From: Sediminispirochaeta sp964394395
GTDB taxonomy: Bacteria > Spirochaetota > Spirochaetia > DSM-16054 > Sediminispirochaetaceae
Direction of reading: 5' to 3'
DNA length: 59,884 bases
NCBI GenBank assembly: GCA_964394395.1
Contig: CAYMWV010000004.1
Location: forward strand, 1 to 59,884
Shown here: one piece after another, positions 40,896 to 49,944 of the stretch
Layout: each line of letters begins with the position of its first letter
Position numbering within the stretch: the first letter of the stretch is position 1
The notes under the pieces: model-generated
Databases searched by the model: none
What the model was told of the DNA's origin: nothing
What the model saw: only the letters and a program-made list of their open reading frames with translations
Position numbers and translations under genes: made by a program

Positions 40896-41603
40896 GTGTG
40901 TTGGAAAAAAATTGCCGGGAATGAAGCCGGAAATGAAAACGAAGTGATTCTACCTGAGAAGATCGGAGGATGGAAACAATTCTTTACACTTGCCCGGGAG
41001 GCGTCAGGCGCTGTACCGACCCCCTCGGTAACAGCAGTAGCTGAAGAGAAGCGAGACCCCTACCAGGTTCTGGTAAGTACCATCATCAGTCTGAGAACGA
41101 AGGATCAGGTGACCATCGAAGCTTCCCGCCGGCTCTTCTCCCTGGCATCTGACCTGAAAAGCCTTTCGGAACTACCCGTTGAGAAGATTGCCGAAGTGAT
41201 TTATCCCGCCGGGTTCTACCGGGTGAAGGCGGCGAATCTACAAAAGATCGGGATGATGCTGAAAAAGCGGGGTGTTCCCTCCTCAAAAGAGGAGCTTCTA
41301 TCCCTGCCTGGTGTGGGGATCAAAACTGCCAATCTGGTCCTCGGCCTCGCCTTCAATGTTCCTGCAATCTGTGTAGATATCCATGTCCACCGCATCTCCA
41401 ACAGGATGGGAATCATCAGCACAAAAAGCCCGGAGGAGAGTGAGAAAGCGTTGGAAGCTGTCATCCCCCGGGAGCGCTGGATTGGAATCAACACCCTCCT
41501 GGTGGCCTTTGGACAGAGCGTATGCACCCCGGTGAGTCCCCATTGCTCAAGATGTCCCTTCGAAGCCGATTGTCCCCGGCGAGGCGTGGGCAAAAGCCGC
41601 TAG
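40896..41603 (+). CDS. nth: Endonuclease III (DNA glycosylase/AP lyase)
   Basis: Base-excision repair enzyme for oxidised pyrimidines. Helix-hairpin-helix 'LPGVGIKTANLVLGL' includes the catalytic Lys, followed by the catalytic Asp in 'CVDIHVHRISNRMG'. The 4Fe-4S cluster site is complete at the C-terminus as C-x6-C-x2-C-x5-C ('CTPVSPHCSRCPFEADC'). 235 aa from GTG 40896. The first 20 residues are extra relative to E. coli Nth, and the true start could be further in. Follows ispF by 34 bp and is convergent with the MscS gene. Confidence 0.95.
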   Translation: MCWKKIAGNEAGNENEVILPEKIGGWKQFFTLAREASGAVPTPSVTAVAEEKRDPYQVLVSTIISLRTKDQVTIEASRRLFSLASDLKSLSELPVEKIAEVIYPAGFYRVKAANLQKIGMMLKKRGVPSSKEELLSLPGVGIKTANLVLGLAFNVPAICVDIHVHRISNRMGIISTKSPEESEKALEAVIPRERWIGINTLLVAFGQSVCTPVSPHCSRCPFEADCPRRGVGKSR

Positions 41604-41616
41604 GCCCCCGGATTGT

Positions 41617-42651
41617 CTACCCCTTATCCTGAGCACCGGAAAGGTGAACAACCTGAGTAGGATAGGCGAACTCAATCCCCTTCTCCTCAAAGCGGTCTGA
41701 TAGCTGTAGATTTATCTCCTCCTGGATATTCATATACGTAAGATAATCGGAACTCTCTACGTAATAGACCGATTCGAAGATGAGGGCATAATCGCCGAAA
41801 CTGGCAAAGTGGCTGCGGTCGAAGGTGGCCTGCTCCAAGGTGTCAATAATCTCCCTAATAAAGCCCGGAATCTCCCTAAGAAACGCCTTTTCGGTCTCGT
41901 AAGTGATACCGATCCGGAAGAGTACCCGGCGCCGGGCCATCCGCTTGTAGTTGTGTATCTGGGAGCCGGTGAGGGCGGAATTGGAGACCACCAGCTGTTC
42001 TCCGCTGATGGCTCTGATCCGGGTGGTCTTGATTCCGATCTTCTCCACACTCCCCATCTTGTCGCCGAATATAATAAAATCACCCATCTCAAAGGGGCGG
42101 TCGAAGAGGATCACAAAGTAGTTAAAAAGATCTCCCAGGATTCCCTGAGCGGCAATGGCTACGGCGATACCGGAGACTCCGAGTCCCGCAACAACGGCGG
42201 AGATATCAAAACCGAGGTTCCCGAGGAAAAAGATTGAAGCCAGAAGCCAGATGGTTAGTCGAAAAAGGGTAAGCAGGGGACGGTACCGTACCTCCTGTCC
42301 GGCAGCCCATTTGTGGAGGGACTTTTCGGTCAGAAAGATCAGGGTCCGCACCATTAGAATGATCAGAAGAAGGGTAAAAGCTCCACGGAGAATGGTATCT
42401 GCTGTTTCAGGAAGATCCAAGCGATAAAAACCGACCCAGGCGCCTATCAGGGGGAGGAGGGGAAGGAGCTTATCAAGCCAGAGGAGCAGAGCAAGGGGTT
42501 TATCCTCCTCCTGCAGCCTCTTCATCCTTCCCCGGAGAGGCAATCTCAGCACTACCATGGCAAGGAGCATAAGCAGGAAGAGAGAGCCCGACACAACCAG
42601 GGAGAAGAGACTATTTCCAATGATGTGAGTAGTCTGTAAATAATCAATCAT
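41617..42651 (-). CDS. MscS-family mechanosensitive channel
   Basis: Small-conductance channel that vents solutes on hypo-osmotic shock. Several N-terminal membrane helices precede the pore helix and beta domain, seen as 'GVSGIAVAIAAQGILGDLFNYFVILFD' in part, then 'FEMGDFIIFGDKMGSVEKIGIKTTRI' in part and 'VVSNSALTGSQIHNY'. 344 aa, medium-sized member with extra helices. It is the last gene of the minus-strand run behind the sugar permeases and lies 7 bp from the FecR-like gene. The link to sugar uptake may be osmotic, but that is inference. Confidence 0.93.
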   Translation of the reverse strand: MIDYLQTTHIIGNSLFSLVVSGSLFLLMLLAMVVLRLPLRGRMKRLQEEDKPLALLLWLDKLLPLLPLIGAWVGFYRLDLPETADTILRGAFTLLLIILMVRTLIFLTEKSLHKWAAGQEVRYRPLLTLFRLTIWLLASIFFLGNLGFDISAVVAGLGVSGIAVAIAAQGILGDLFNYFVILFDRPFEMGDFIIFGDKMGSVEKIGIKTTRIRAISGEQLVVSNSALTGSQIHNYKRMARRRVLFRIGITYETEKAFLREIPGFIREIIDTLEQATFDRSHFASFGDYALIFESVYYVESSDYLTYMNIQEEINLQLSDRFEEKGIEFAYPTQVVHLSGAQDKG

Positions 42652-42658
42652 ATAAAGG

Positions 42659-43567
42659 CTATAGTCGCCCTTTCAGTTTTGCCGCCACCTTTCCGGTCTC
42701 GGAAGCAGAGTCGATCGCCACTGTCTCATTTAACAGTGACCGGGCTTCGCTCTTTCTTCCCAGAGAGGCCAAGGTGATAGCGTGGAGCAAACCAACAGTC
42801 TGCTGCTGATCCTTGGCAGCGAAACGGCCATCCCAGGAGTGAAACAGGGTGAGCGCTTCATCATACCGGAAGGTATCCACCAGGAGCTTACCTTTGAGAA
42901 TAACAAAATCGGGGTAGAGTTCATGATCCAGGGTTAACTCCTCTCCCGCAAGATAGTCCACAGCTTCGGCGATGTTGCCCTGCATATCCTCTATCCCGGC
43001 CAGGTAAAAGGCTGCCGCAGCGCTTTCAATCTCATCCATGGCGCTGAAATAGGCATCAAGGAACACTTCTACAGCGGTATCAACCTTTCCTTCCCCCAGA
43101 AGCTCCACCCCCTCTTCAATCAGAGCATGATTGCCGCTCTCCATCCAGGTCATGGCATCGTCACCGTCCATGATATCACCCCGGACCCCGGCCACAGCCG
43201 ATCGGTTCTGTACAGAAGAGCCCTGAAAGATGTTGGACATCCTGCTTGAAAGCATTGAACCCAGACCAATCTCTTTTTTCCGTTCCAGATCCTCTGTCAA
43301 AGCAGCTACATCATAAGTGCCCTCTTTAGATAACATGAGGGCGCCCCCGCCACCGGAGAGCTCGATAAGCGCCCCTTTGTACACCTTGATGGAGTCTCCT
43401 GAGGAGACAAGATCACCGGCGTAGATGGGACGCCATCCGCTACCGGCATTCAAATCAGCACTGCCATCGAGGTAGACCACCTCAAAGTCTGCTGCATGGA
43501 GAGAGAAGGAAAACATCGTAAACAACAGGAGAATGAGAAAGAGAATATGAGTTCTTTTCAACTTCAT
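42659..43567 (-). CDS. Exported FecR-like / TPR protein
   Basis: ATG 43567 gives a proper signal peptide ('KRTHILFLILLLFTMFSFSLHA' region, cleaved near HAA). A FecR-like beta domain follows: 'GWRPIYAGDLVSSGDSIKVY' and 'GALIELSGGGGALMLSKEGTY', as in proteins whose domain resembles FecR ligand or peptidoglycan contacts. The second half is helical with TPR-like pairs ('ALIEEGVELLGEGKVDTAVEVFLDAYF' region). Such proteins are common in spirochaetes and are thought to be periplasmic scaffolds. Function is not known. The 303 residues are encoded between the sugar permease gene (81 bp away) and the MscS gene. Confidence 0.68.
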   Translation of the reverse strand: MKLKRTHILFLILLLFTMFSFSLHAADFEVVYLDGSADLNAGSGWRPIYAGDLVSSGDSIKVYKGALIELSGGGGALMLSKEGTYDVAALTEDLERKKEIGLGSMLSSRMSNIFQGSSVQNRSAVAGVRGDIMDGDDAMTWMESGNHALIEEGVELLGEGKVDTAVEVFLDAYFSAMDEIESAAAAFYLAGIEDMQGNIAEAVDYLAGEELTLDHELYPDFVILKGKLLVDTFRYDEALTLFHSWDGRFAAKDQQQTVGLLHAITLASLGRKSEARSLLNETVAIDSASETGKVAAKLKGRL

Positions 43568-43647
43568 GGAAGGCCCCCTTATAGCTAACCATGCTAAGTA
43601 TAACACATCTGGTCAAGGATTTCGGGGGCCACTGTCGGGAAAGAGCA

Positions 43648-44493
43648 CTATTTTGTACCTGACCCCAGGTTGCTCTGCAGAAAAAATCGTTGTCCAAAGA
43701 GATAGAGCAGGACAACGGGAATAACCGATAGAACCGCCGCTCCCATGGTGGGAACCCACCGCACCAGGGTTTCGTCCCGAAAGGAGACGATGGCTACCGG
43801 CAGGGTAAGCTTGATCCGTTCGGAGATGATCACCAAGGCCCAGTAGTAATCATTCCAGTTTCTCACCAGCTGGATCAGGGTAACCGAAACCACCGCAGGA
43901 AGGGCCGACACCAGATATACGTTATAGAGGGTCTGCAGGGAGTTGCAGCCGTCGATCTGGGATGCCTCATCAAGCTCCTTGGGGATCTGCATGAAGAACT
44001 GACGGAGCATAAAGATTACATAGCCCCGGGCCATGTGAGGGAGCACCAGCCCCCAATAGGAATTTACCCATCCGAAGGCGTTTACTACCATAAAAGAGGG
44101 CAGCATGATCGACTGGGGAGGTATCATCATGGTACAGAGGACTAAAAAGAAGATGATTTCCCTGCCGGGAAAGATATACCGGGAGAGAGCGTATGCGGCA
44201 AAGACTCCGAAAGCGACCTGAAGAGAGGTGAGAAGCGTGGATATATAGGTGGAGTTGAGAAACCACCTGATGTAGGGGGTCTGCTGGAACACCTCTTTGT
44301 ACCCCCCAAGACTCCAGGAGGAGGGGAAGAGAAGCAGTACCCGGGTGAGTACGCTGTTCTGCTCGGAGAAGGAGACCATTAACATCCAGAGGAAAGGAAA
44401 GACCACAATCAGGGAGGAGAAGGTGAGGAAGAAGAGTAAGCCCCCCCGGGCAAGGAGCCGTTTCTGCGTATTTTTAACCAGTGCCACCATCAA
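43648..44493 (-). CDS. Carbohydrate ABC transporter permease, MalG-like
   Basis: Second permease subunit of a CUT1-type sugar importer. Six hydrophobic helices and the cytoplasmic EAA loop that contacts the ATPase, here 'KELDEASQIDGCNSLQTLY'. 281 aa, the standard length. It starts 4 bp after the stop of the MalF-like gene. No ATPase gene is present in the cluster, so a shared ATPase (MsiK/UgpC type) encoded elsewhere is presumed, as is frequent for CUT1 systems. Confidence 0.93.
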   Translation of the reverse strand: MMVALVKNTQKRLLARGGLLFFLTFSSLIVVFPFLWMLMVSFSEQNSVLTRVLLLFPSSWSLGGYKEVFQQTPYIRWFLNSTYISTLLTSLQVAFGVFAAYALSRYIFPGREIIFFLVLCTMMIPPQSIMLPSFMVVNAFGWVNSYWGLVLPHMARGYVIFMLRQFFMQIPKELDEASQIDGCNSLQTLYNVYLVSALPAVVSVTLIQLVRNWNDYYWALVIISERIKLTLPVAIVSFRDETLVRWVPTMGAAVLSVIPVVLLYLFGQRFFLQSNLGSGTK

Positions 44494-44497
44494 CCCC

Positions 44498-45367
44498 CTA
44501 TTTGTAGAAGACCCGTTTCTGAAAGTGACGAACCATTAAAAAGGTAACGGCAAGCATAAAGATGAAGAGGATCGATGCTGCAGAGCTGGCTGTACCGGTC
44601 TCAAAGTAGCGGAACGCTTCCCTCCAGATATAGAACACCCAGACGGTAGAAGCGTTGTTGGGCCCCCCACCGGTGAGGATCTGCACCGTCGCAAAAACCT
44701 GAAAGGAGAAGAGGGTGGTGATAACCACCACAAAAAAGGTGACCGGAGAGAGCATGGGCAAGGTTATGGAGGTAACCTTCTTCCAGGCCGAGGCACCATC
44801 CAGGTCTGCCGCTTCATAGAGCTGCTTGTCGATCTGCTTCAGTCCGGACATGTAAAGGATCACATTGTATCCGAAGGATTGCCACACCCCGATCATCATG
44901 ATTGCCGGAAGGGCAAACTTGACCGAATTGAGCCAGTTGGGCCCCTCAATCCCGAAAAACTCAATTATCCTGTTCAACGGGCCGTGCATGGTATTAAAAA
45001 TGGTCAAGAAAGAGAGGCTTGCCGCAGAGATAGAGATAACCACGGGCATAAAGAAAAAGAGCCTGAAAATCGGCGCACACTTTTGACTCTTTTCGATTAA
45101 TACGGCGTATAGAAAGCCGAGGGTAACGGAAAAGGGCATCTGTACAAGCACATAGAGAAAGGTGTTGAACACCGAAATGCCGAAAACCCTGGCCGAAAAA
45201 AGTCTGCGATAATTTTCAAAACCGATGAAGATCTTGTTTCCGGTGAGGATATTCCAATCATGGAAACTGATAAAGATGGAATAGAAGAAGGGGAAGATAA
45301 AGAAGACCCCGAAAAGCACAAGGACAGGGGCCAGGTAGAGATAGGGCACCCATATTTTCTGTTTCAT
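44498..45367 (-). CDS. Carbohydrate ABC transporter permease, MalF-like
   Basis: First permease subunit of the CUT1 importer. The start at ATG 45367 is fixed by GGAGG 7 nt upstream and gives the usual N-terminus 'MKQKIWVPYLYLAPVL'; the frame open to 45445 is not needed. Six helices, EAA loop 'KQLYEAADLDGASAWKKV'. About 289 aa. A 132-bp gap with several short inverted repeats (for example CTGTC/GACAG around 45470-45492) separates it from the binding-protein gene. Such hairpins often protect the upstream mRNA, allowing more binding protein than permease. Confidence 0.93.
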   Translation of the reverse strand: MKQKIWVPYLYLAPVLVLFGVFFIFPFFYSIFISFHDWNILTGNKIFIGFENYRRLFSARVFGISVFNTFLYVLVQMPFSVTLGFLYAVLIEKSQKCAPIFRLFFFMPVVISISAASLSFLTIFNTMHGPLNRIIEFFGIEGPNWLNSVKFALPAIMMIGVWQSFGYNVILYMSGLKQIDKQLYEAADLDGASAWKKVTSITLPMLSPVTFFVVVITTLFSFQVFATVQILTGGGPNNASTVWVFYIWREAFRYFETGTASSAASILFIFMLAVTFLMVRHFQKRVFYK

Positions 45368-45499
45368 TGACAATCCTCCATCGGAAATAGAAAGACAGGC
45401 CCCCGGAGCCGCTTTAACGAGACCTTCCGGGAGCACTGCCAACACAAGCTGTCAAGCTTTCAAGCCTTCAGACTGTCGCGTCCTCCGGCCTGACAGCAA

Positions 45500-46816
45500 C
45501 TACCAGCCAAGGATTTCCTTTGCAGCGGCTGCTGCATCATCCAGGGCCTCTTTGCCGCTTTTCTGCTTGTTAAAGGCGGCGTTGATGTTGTCGAGATGGA
45601 TCTGGGTGATCCGGGATCCCTGCCGGGGCCAGTTGTACCAGTGAACCAGATCATCAATCATGTCGTATGCCCGGGTCGATTCGGGATAGGATTCCCGGTA
45701 CTCCGCCAGGGGACCATCTGCTGCAAGCATCGTTTTTCGGGCGGTCATGTAGCCCATCCCCTCAGTTATCGCCTTCATGGACTCTTCGGTGAGGGCGAAC
45801 TTGACAAACTCCCAGGCTGCATCCTGTTTTGCCTTTGTGGAGGGGAGGATGAAGATGTTGCTTCCCCCTGCTGCAATCCTTCTATCGTGCTTCAGCTGGG
45901 GAGTATCCCATTGGGGAAGTTCCAGGACACCGAGATCGAAATCGGCATTGTCGGTAAAGGAGGTGAGGTTACCGGTTGTTGCAACGATGACACCCAGTTT
46001 ACCGTTGATGAAGTTGTCCGCAGCCTCGGAGCCCTTGATGTTGGGATAGGTTTCATCCTCATGCATCATGGTGAGCCAGTAATCCATCACCCGCTGGCCA
46101 GCCTCTTCGTTGAAGAGCACCTTTCGGGTTGCTACATCGGCCATCTGGCCACCGAAGGAGTCGAGAAGTACCTGGAACTGCCACACATCAAAATCGAGCT
46201 GAAAACCAATACCGCTGATTCCGGCATCCGGATCGTTTACCGCTTTTGCCCACTCTCTCAGCTGCATCCAGCTTTCGGGCTGCACAGGAACATCAATACC
46301 CTTCGCCTCAAGTAGATCCTTATTTACATAAATAAGAGGGGTGCTGACCGCATAGGGAAGAGCAAACTGTTCCCCCGTGGCCAGATCCTGTCCCAGGGAG
46401 AGCATCTGGGGAATAAAAGCATCCAGATCATAGCCATCCCGGTCGATATAGCTCTGCATCGAAACCGCCCCAAGCTGACGTCGCATGGTGGTGTTCTCGG
46501 AGAGGCCCATCAGGGAAACCTCCGGAAGCTGCTTACCCACTGCCCAGGTCTGAAGCTGTTCGAGAAGCCCGCCGTACCAGCCAGGTACGTGCTGATGCTT
46601 CACAACGATACCATCCTGAGAAGCGTTGAACTTGTCAACGATGCTTCCAATCAACTCTCCCCGACCGCCGCTAAAGACGTGGGTAAAGGTGATCTCCACC
46701 GGTCCCTCGCTCTCCACAGCTCCTTCCGCTTCCTGAGCTCCGGCTGCAAAAAGCAGTCCTGCTGTCAGAAGCATTGCCAAAACCACTAATAGTCCTTTTC
46801 CTGTTCCTGTTCTCAT
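45500..46816 (-). CDS. Carbohydrate ABC transporter solute-binding protein (SBP family 1)
   Basis: Periplasmic sugar receptor for the two permeases downstream. Signal sequence 'LLVVLAMLLTAGLLFAAGAQ' leads to a mature start 'GAQEAEGAVESEG' of the kind common in spirochaete sugar receptors. The fold is recognisable from 'ITFTHVFSGGRGELIGSIV', 'LPEVSLMGL', 'ALPYAVSTPLIYVNKDLLEA' and 'GGSNIFILPSTKAKQDAAWEF' regions. 438 aa. The substrate class (oligosaccharide, glycerol-phosphate or similar) cannot be decided. AAGGAGG precedes ATG 46816; promoter and operator lie at 46861-46889. Confidence 0.92.
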   Translation of the reverse strand: MRTGTGKGLLVVLAMLLTAGLLFAAGAQEAEGAVESEGPVEITFTHVFSGGRGELIGSIVDKFNASQDGIVVKHQHVPGWYGGLLEQLQTWAVGKQLPEVSLMGLSENTTMRRQLGAVSMQSYIDRDGYDLDAFIPQMLSLGQDLATGEQFALPYAVSTPLIYVNKDLLEAKGIDVPVQPESWMQLREWAKAVNDPDAGISGIGFQLDFDVWQFQVLLDSFGGQMADVATRKVLFNEEAGQRVMDYWLTMMHEDETYPNIKGSEAADNFINGKLGVIVATTGNLTSFTDNADFDLGVLELPQWDTPQLKHDRRIAAGGSNIFILPSTKAKQDAAWEFVKFALTEESMKAITEGMGYMTARKTMLAADGPLAEYRESYPESTRAYDMIDDLVHWYNWPRQGSRITQIHLDNINAAFNKQKSGKEALDDAAAAAKEILGW

Positions 46817-46860
46817 ACAAGAACCTCCTTAGATTGTTACCAGTCACCTGGTTGTTTTAA

Positions 46861-46889
46861 AGTATGGTTGTAATGACAAGTCATGACAA
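46861..46889 (-). promoter_or_regulatory. Sugar-transporter promoter with GntR-type operator in the spacer
   Basis: Minus strand: TTGTCA (46889-46884), 17-bp spacer, CATACT (46866-46861). The spacer contains CTTGTC-AT-TACAAC (46880-46867). This is a near-palindrome matching the perfect GTTGTA-TT-TACAAC site in front of gntR with two changes. A bound repressor here would block polymerase. Confidence 0.6.
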
Positions 46890-46938
46890 GCTCTCTACTT
46901 TCCTTCCGCTGCAATTAACCAATTTCTCATCTTTATTA

Positions 46939-48699
46939 TCACCTTTTTACCATCTGTCTGCTGGAAAACCGGGCACGGCCGTCTGTGCCCAGACCTTCCT
47001 CTTCCCTCACCCCCCGGGCGATGATGTGGTCAAGCAACAGCTTTCGCACATAGATTGAACTCTTTCGGCTGGTGTACTCATGAATATTGAGAAAATCCCG
47101 GCCGCCATGCTCTTCTGATTTTTCCCAGGCCTTTGCAATCCCCTGCAGATAGTTGGGTGCTGCTATTGTATACGCTTTCTCGCTTAAAGGAGCTTTTCCG
47201 TGAATCGTCAGTTCCTGCAGCACACCCGGTTCCTCCTGACCCCTCCCCATGGGTTCACCAGTGCTGAGGAAACTATAGCGGAGCTCCCGGCTGAAATAGA
47301 GGAACCCCCTTTCCCGGCGCTCCTCCTGGTTGCTGCTCCTCCTGTAGGAGTTTTCCACCACAAGCTGCCTCACCATCTCTCCGGTGAGGGTAAAAAGGTT
47401 GATCGTATCTGCGTAGGGCATCAGATGGTAGATCTCCCCCAGGGTGAGGTCGGGAACCCCATCGGGAAAGGTTCCCATCAGACTTGAACCGTCGATGGCG
47501 ACAACATCGATATCCAGCCCCAGCTGAACAAGCTCAGCTTCAAGAGCGTCTGCTACATAGTTTGCCAGCGGATCTTCCCAGCTGCCTTTCTGCCCTCCGG
47601 ATTGGGAGAATGAGAAGCCGGGTGGTACCGACAAGGGAGCGATAGGTGAGTAAAGCATATCCAGAGATCTTCCTATCGGGGTCCTGAAGAAGGGTAATCC
47701 GGCGTTCTTTGGAGGAGGGAGTGAATCAGCCCGATAGAGCCGGGCATCGCTGCAGTGTACCTCATCTTTAATGTGAAGTTGAGCATGCCCCAGATATTGG
47801 CCATTACACCCCGCCTGCAGAACCGGTATTCCATTTATCACATAGCGCCGGTCAAGCCCTTCCGGATGGAGCAGATCATGGGTGTGACCTCCCACAATCA
47901 GATCTACTTCCCCGGGGGGCAGCTGCATTGCAAGTTCGGTATCTCCAAACCCCTTTACCGCCGCAAAGGTGGAACCCAATGCCAGGCCCAGGTGGCTAAG
48001 GAGGATTATAACGTCGCAGTGGGGCCTTATTGTTTCCACAATGTTGGTAACAGCCTCCTGGGGATCAGAAATGGTATAGAAAGAACCCTCCCGGCTGCGG
48101 CACTGCCCGGGGGTGGTAAGGCCAATGATCCCTACCCGAAGTCCCTTCAATACAGCGATGGCGGCGGGAAAAACAAGCCCCTCCAGTACTCCGCCATGCT
48201 CCAGGTTTGCCGAAAGCACCGGAAATGCGGCATTTGTCTCGATGGATCGCTTTAGCGTAGAGAGGCCCATGTCAAAATCGTGGTTACCCAGGGTCACTGC
48301 ATCGACCCCTTCCAGGGCATAGGCGGTATAGGCGGGATGGCCGATAAAATCATCCCCCCCATAAGCCACAAAGTGGTCCAGGGAGGTGCCGATCAGATCG
48401 TCTCCCGCAGAAAGGAAGAGTACAGCCCGGTCCCCCTCCTCCGAAAGTGGCCCTGAAGTTCCCTCCCCTGCAGCAGCCCTCGCCTCTTTCACCTTTGCAG
48501 CAAGAGTCCCGAAGGTGTATCTGCCGTGCTCAAACACATGGCTGTGCAGATCGTTGATGTGAAAGATATCCAGGATGAAGGGTCTTTCAGAGGAGATTCT
48601 CGGAGGAAGAAGATTGCACTCTGAGGAGCTGAAATCCCGGGTGAGGGCATAGAGGAGCCGCTCCTGATCTTCCCCTTTATCAAACCTCACCAGTGCCAT
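46939..48699 (-). CDS. 5'-nucleotidase/UDP-sugar hydrolase-like metallophosphatase
   Basis: UshA-type enzyme with the calcineurin-like domain ('FHINDLHSHVFEHG', 'FLSAGDDLIGTS', 'TLGNHDFDMG', 'VGGHTHDLLHPEG') and the C-terminal 5'-nucleotidase domain ('DVVAIDGSSLMGTFPDG', 'YHLMPYADTINLFTLTGEM'). Expected to hydrolyse nucleotide or sugar phosphodiesters. Family members are usually exported, but this one has no signal peptide; the first 40 residues are soluble, so it would be cytoplasmic. Its 5' end overlaps a truncated dehydrogenase, so the N-terminus may have been altered by the same deletion. Lies between the sugar transporter and the GntR regulator. Confidence 0.88.
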   Translation of the reverse strand: MALVRFDKGEDQERLLYALTRDFSSSECNLLPPRISSERPFILDIFHINDLHSHVFEHGRYTFGTLAAKVKEARAAAGEGTSGPLSEEGDRAVLFLSAGDDLIGTSLDHFVAYGGDDFIGHPAYTAYALEGVDAVTLGNHDFDMGLSTLKRSIETNAAFPVLSANLEHGGVLEGLVFPAAIAVLKGLRVGIIGLTTPGQCRSREGSFYTISDPQEAVTNIVETIRPHCDVIILLSHLGLALGSTFAAVKGFGDTELAMQLPPGEVDLIVGGHTHDLLHPEGLDRRYVINGIPVLQAGCNGQYLGHAQLHIKDEVHCSDARLYRADSLPPPKNAGLPFFRTPIGRSLDMLYSPIAPLSVPPGFSFSQSGGQKGSWEDPLANYVADALEAELVQLGLDIDVVAIDGSSLMGTFPDGVPDLTLGEIYHLMPYADTINLFTLTGEMVRQLVVENSYRRSSNQEERRERGFLYFSRELRYSFLSTGEPMGRGQEEPGVLQELTIHGKAPLSEKAYTIAAPNYLQGIAKAWEKSEEHGGRDFLNIHEYTSRKSSIYVRKLLLDHIIARGVREEEGLGTDGRARFSSRQMVKR

Positions 48700-49064
48700 G
48701 GGTCAGGATATCCTTTATTCATAATAAGAGCGCTATCCTTCATCTGCCGGAAAGCATCCCTGCCAAGCATATGGTGGGTTGATTCGTTAGCTGGGGCATG
48801 GAGAGAGATAATATCTGATTCAGATAGGAGCGTGCTCATATCAACCTTCCTGACCCCCAAAGCCTCAGCACCATCGGTATCCAGATAGGGATCAAATACC
48901 ACTATAGCAACATGGAAAGGACGCAGCAACTCGATTAGGTGGCGTCCCACCTGGCTTGCCCCGATAATGCCTACCGTTTTCCCCCGCAACTCCCTGGGCG
49001 GCCAGCAGTTTCCGTCCCGCCACCCCCCGGATCTGGTATTTCGCGATATCTCCCATTCCGATCC
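48687..49064 (-). pseudogene. Truncated D-2-hydroxyacid dehydrogenase (SerA-like NAD domain)
   Basis: In frame from a TGA at 49067-49065, the reading continues 'RSGGWRDGNCWPPRELRGK' into 'TVGIIGASQVGRHLIELL' (Rossmann GxGxxG region, here GASQVG), 'VVFDPYLD', 'SDIISLHAPANESTHHML' and 'QMKDSALIMN'. There the family should continue 'TARGxxVD' but runs into 'KGYPDPWHW' and stops inside the nucleotidase gene. Both the N-terminal catalytic half and everything after the NAD-binding core are missing. It is a deletion remnant, next to the gntR gene that presumably once controlled the whole gene. Confidence 0.85.
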
Positions 49065-49079
49065 TCATTTACTTGTATG

Positions 49080-49093
49080 GTTGTATTTACAAC
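49080..49093. promoter_or_regulatory. Perfect palindromic operator, GntR/HutC type
   Basis: GTTGTA-TT-TACAAC is a perfect palindrome in the gntR/dehydrogenase intergenic region. Similar sites stand before the sugar-binding protein gene (46867-46880) and the aldolase gene (50761-50774). Confidence 0.65.
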
Positions 49094-49118
49094 ATAACAA
49101 TAAGATATTTTATTATGA

Positions 49119-49147
49119 TTGTCAACATTTAATTCTCCATGTAGAAT
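49119..49147 (+). promoter_or_regulatory. gntR promoter
   Basis: TTGTCA (49119-49124), 17-bp spacer, TAGAAT (49142-49147), 18 bp before the start codon. The palindrome at 49080-49093 is upstream of the -35. Confidence 0.55.
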
Positions 49148-49164
49148 GGTAGCGGAGTATTAAT

Positions 49165-49896
49165 ATGGAAATTGATCCCTTAAGCCGGGTCCCTGCGTAC
49201 TGGCAGATACAGGAAAAGATCTTGAAGGAGATAACCGACGGCGTACTGAAGCCGGGGGACAAGATCCTCTCGGAGCATCAGCTGTCGGAGAAATATCAGG
49301 TCAGCAGGCCCACCGCCCGAAGTGCTGTTACTGAACTGGTCAACAAGGGATATCTATTCCGGAAACAGGGACGGGGCACCTTTGTTCAGAAACCCCGAAT
49401 TGAGAACAGTCAGGAGAATTTCCACGGCTTTAAAGCAGACATGGAGGCCCGGGGGTTTACGGTAAAATCTGAAGTCCTCAATGCCGAAAGAGTCTCTCCC
49501 ACAAGCGAAATTCAGGAAACTCTGCAACTCGCTTCGGGAGATGCAGTGTTCCGGATAAAACGGCTGCGCTTTGCGAACAGTGAAGCCATTGTCATCCATG
49601 AGAGCTTTATTCCGGAGAAATTTGCCCCCGGCCTGCTGGACCACGATTTCAGCCAGGAATCACTCTATACATTACTGAAGGAAGAGCATGGCATATATGC
49701 CCAGAATGCGACAGAGCACCTGGAAGCGGTATCCGCTGACAGCAAAATTGCCGAATATTTAGCAATAAAAAAAGGAAACCCCATCCTCTTTATCAAGCGG
49801 ATAGCCTTTATCGCCATGGGAACCCCCTTCGAATACAGCCAGAGCTGGTACCGGGGGGATCGCTACATTTTTGATATCCATCTTCAGCGTAAATAG
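49165..49896 (+). CDS. GntR-family (HutC subfamily) transcriptional regulator
   Basis: N-terminal winged helix: 'PAYWQIQEKILKEITDGVLKPGDKI' in part, then 'LSEKYQVSRPTARSAVTEL' and 'FRKQGRGTFVQ'. The C-terminal UTRA ligand-binding domain has 'GFTVKSEVLNAERVSP', 'FRIKRLRF' and 'FEYSQSWYRGDRYIFDI'. UTRA domains bind small sugars, sugar phosphates or histidine-like effectors. 243 aa. Candidate operators of the form GTTGTA-N2-TACAAC occur at its own intergenic region, the sugar-importer promoter and the aldolase promoter, so it is likely the local repressor of the carbohydrate genes on both sides. Confidence 0.94.
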   Translation: MEIDPLSRVPAYWQIQEKILKEITDGVLKPGDKILSEHQLSEKYQVSRPTARSAVTELVNKGYLFRKQGRGTFVQKPRIENSQENFHGFKADMEARGFTVKSEVLNAERVSPTSEIQETLQLASGDAVFRIKRLRFANSEAIVIHESFIPEKFAPGLLDHDFSQESLYTLLKEEHGIYAQNATEHLEAVSADSKIAEYLAIKKGNPILFIKRIAFIAMGTPFEYSQSWYRGDRYIFDIHLQRK

Positions 49897-49944
49897 CCTG
49901 AGGGGGACCAAAGGCGCCGATGCTTCTGCAGAGAAAAGGGAAAG

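Noticed and set aside
45596..46315. Plus-strand frame of 239 codons
   Set aside because: Antisense to the sugar-binding protein gene, no motif or ribosome site.
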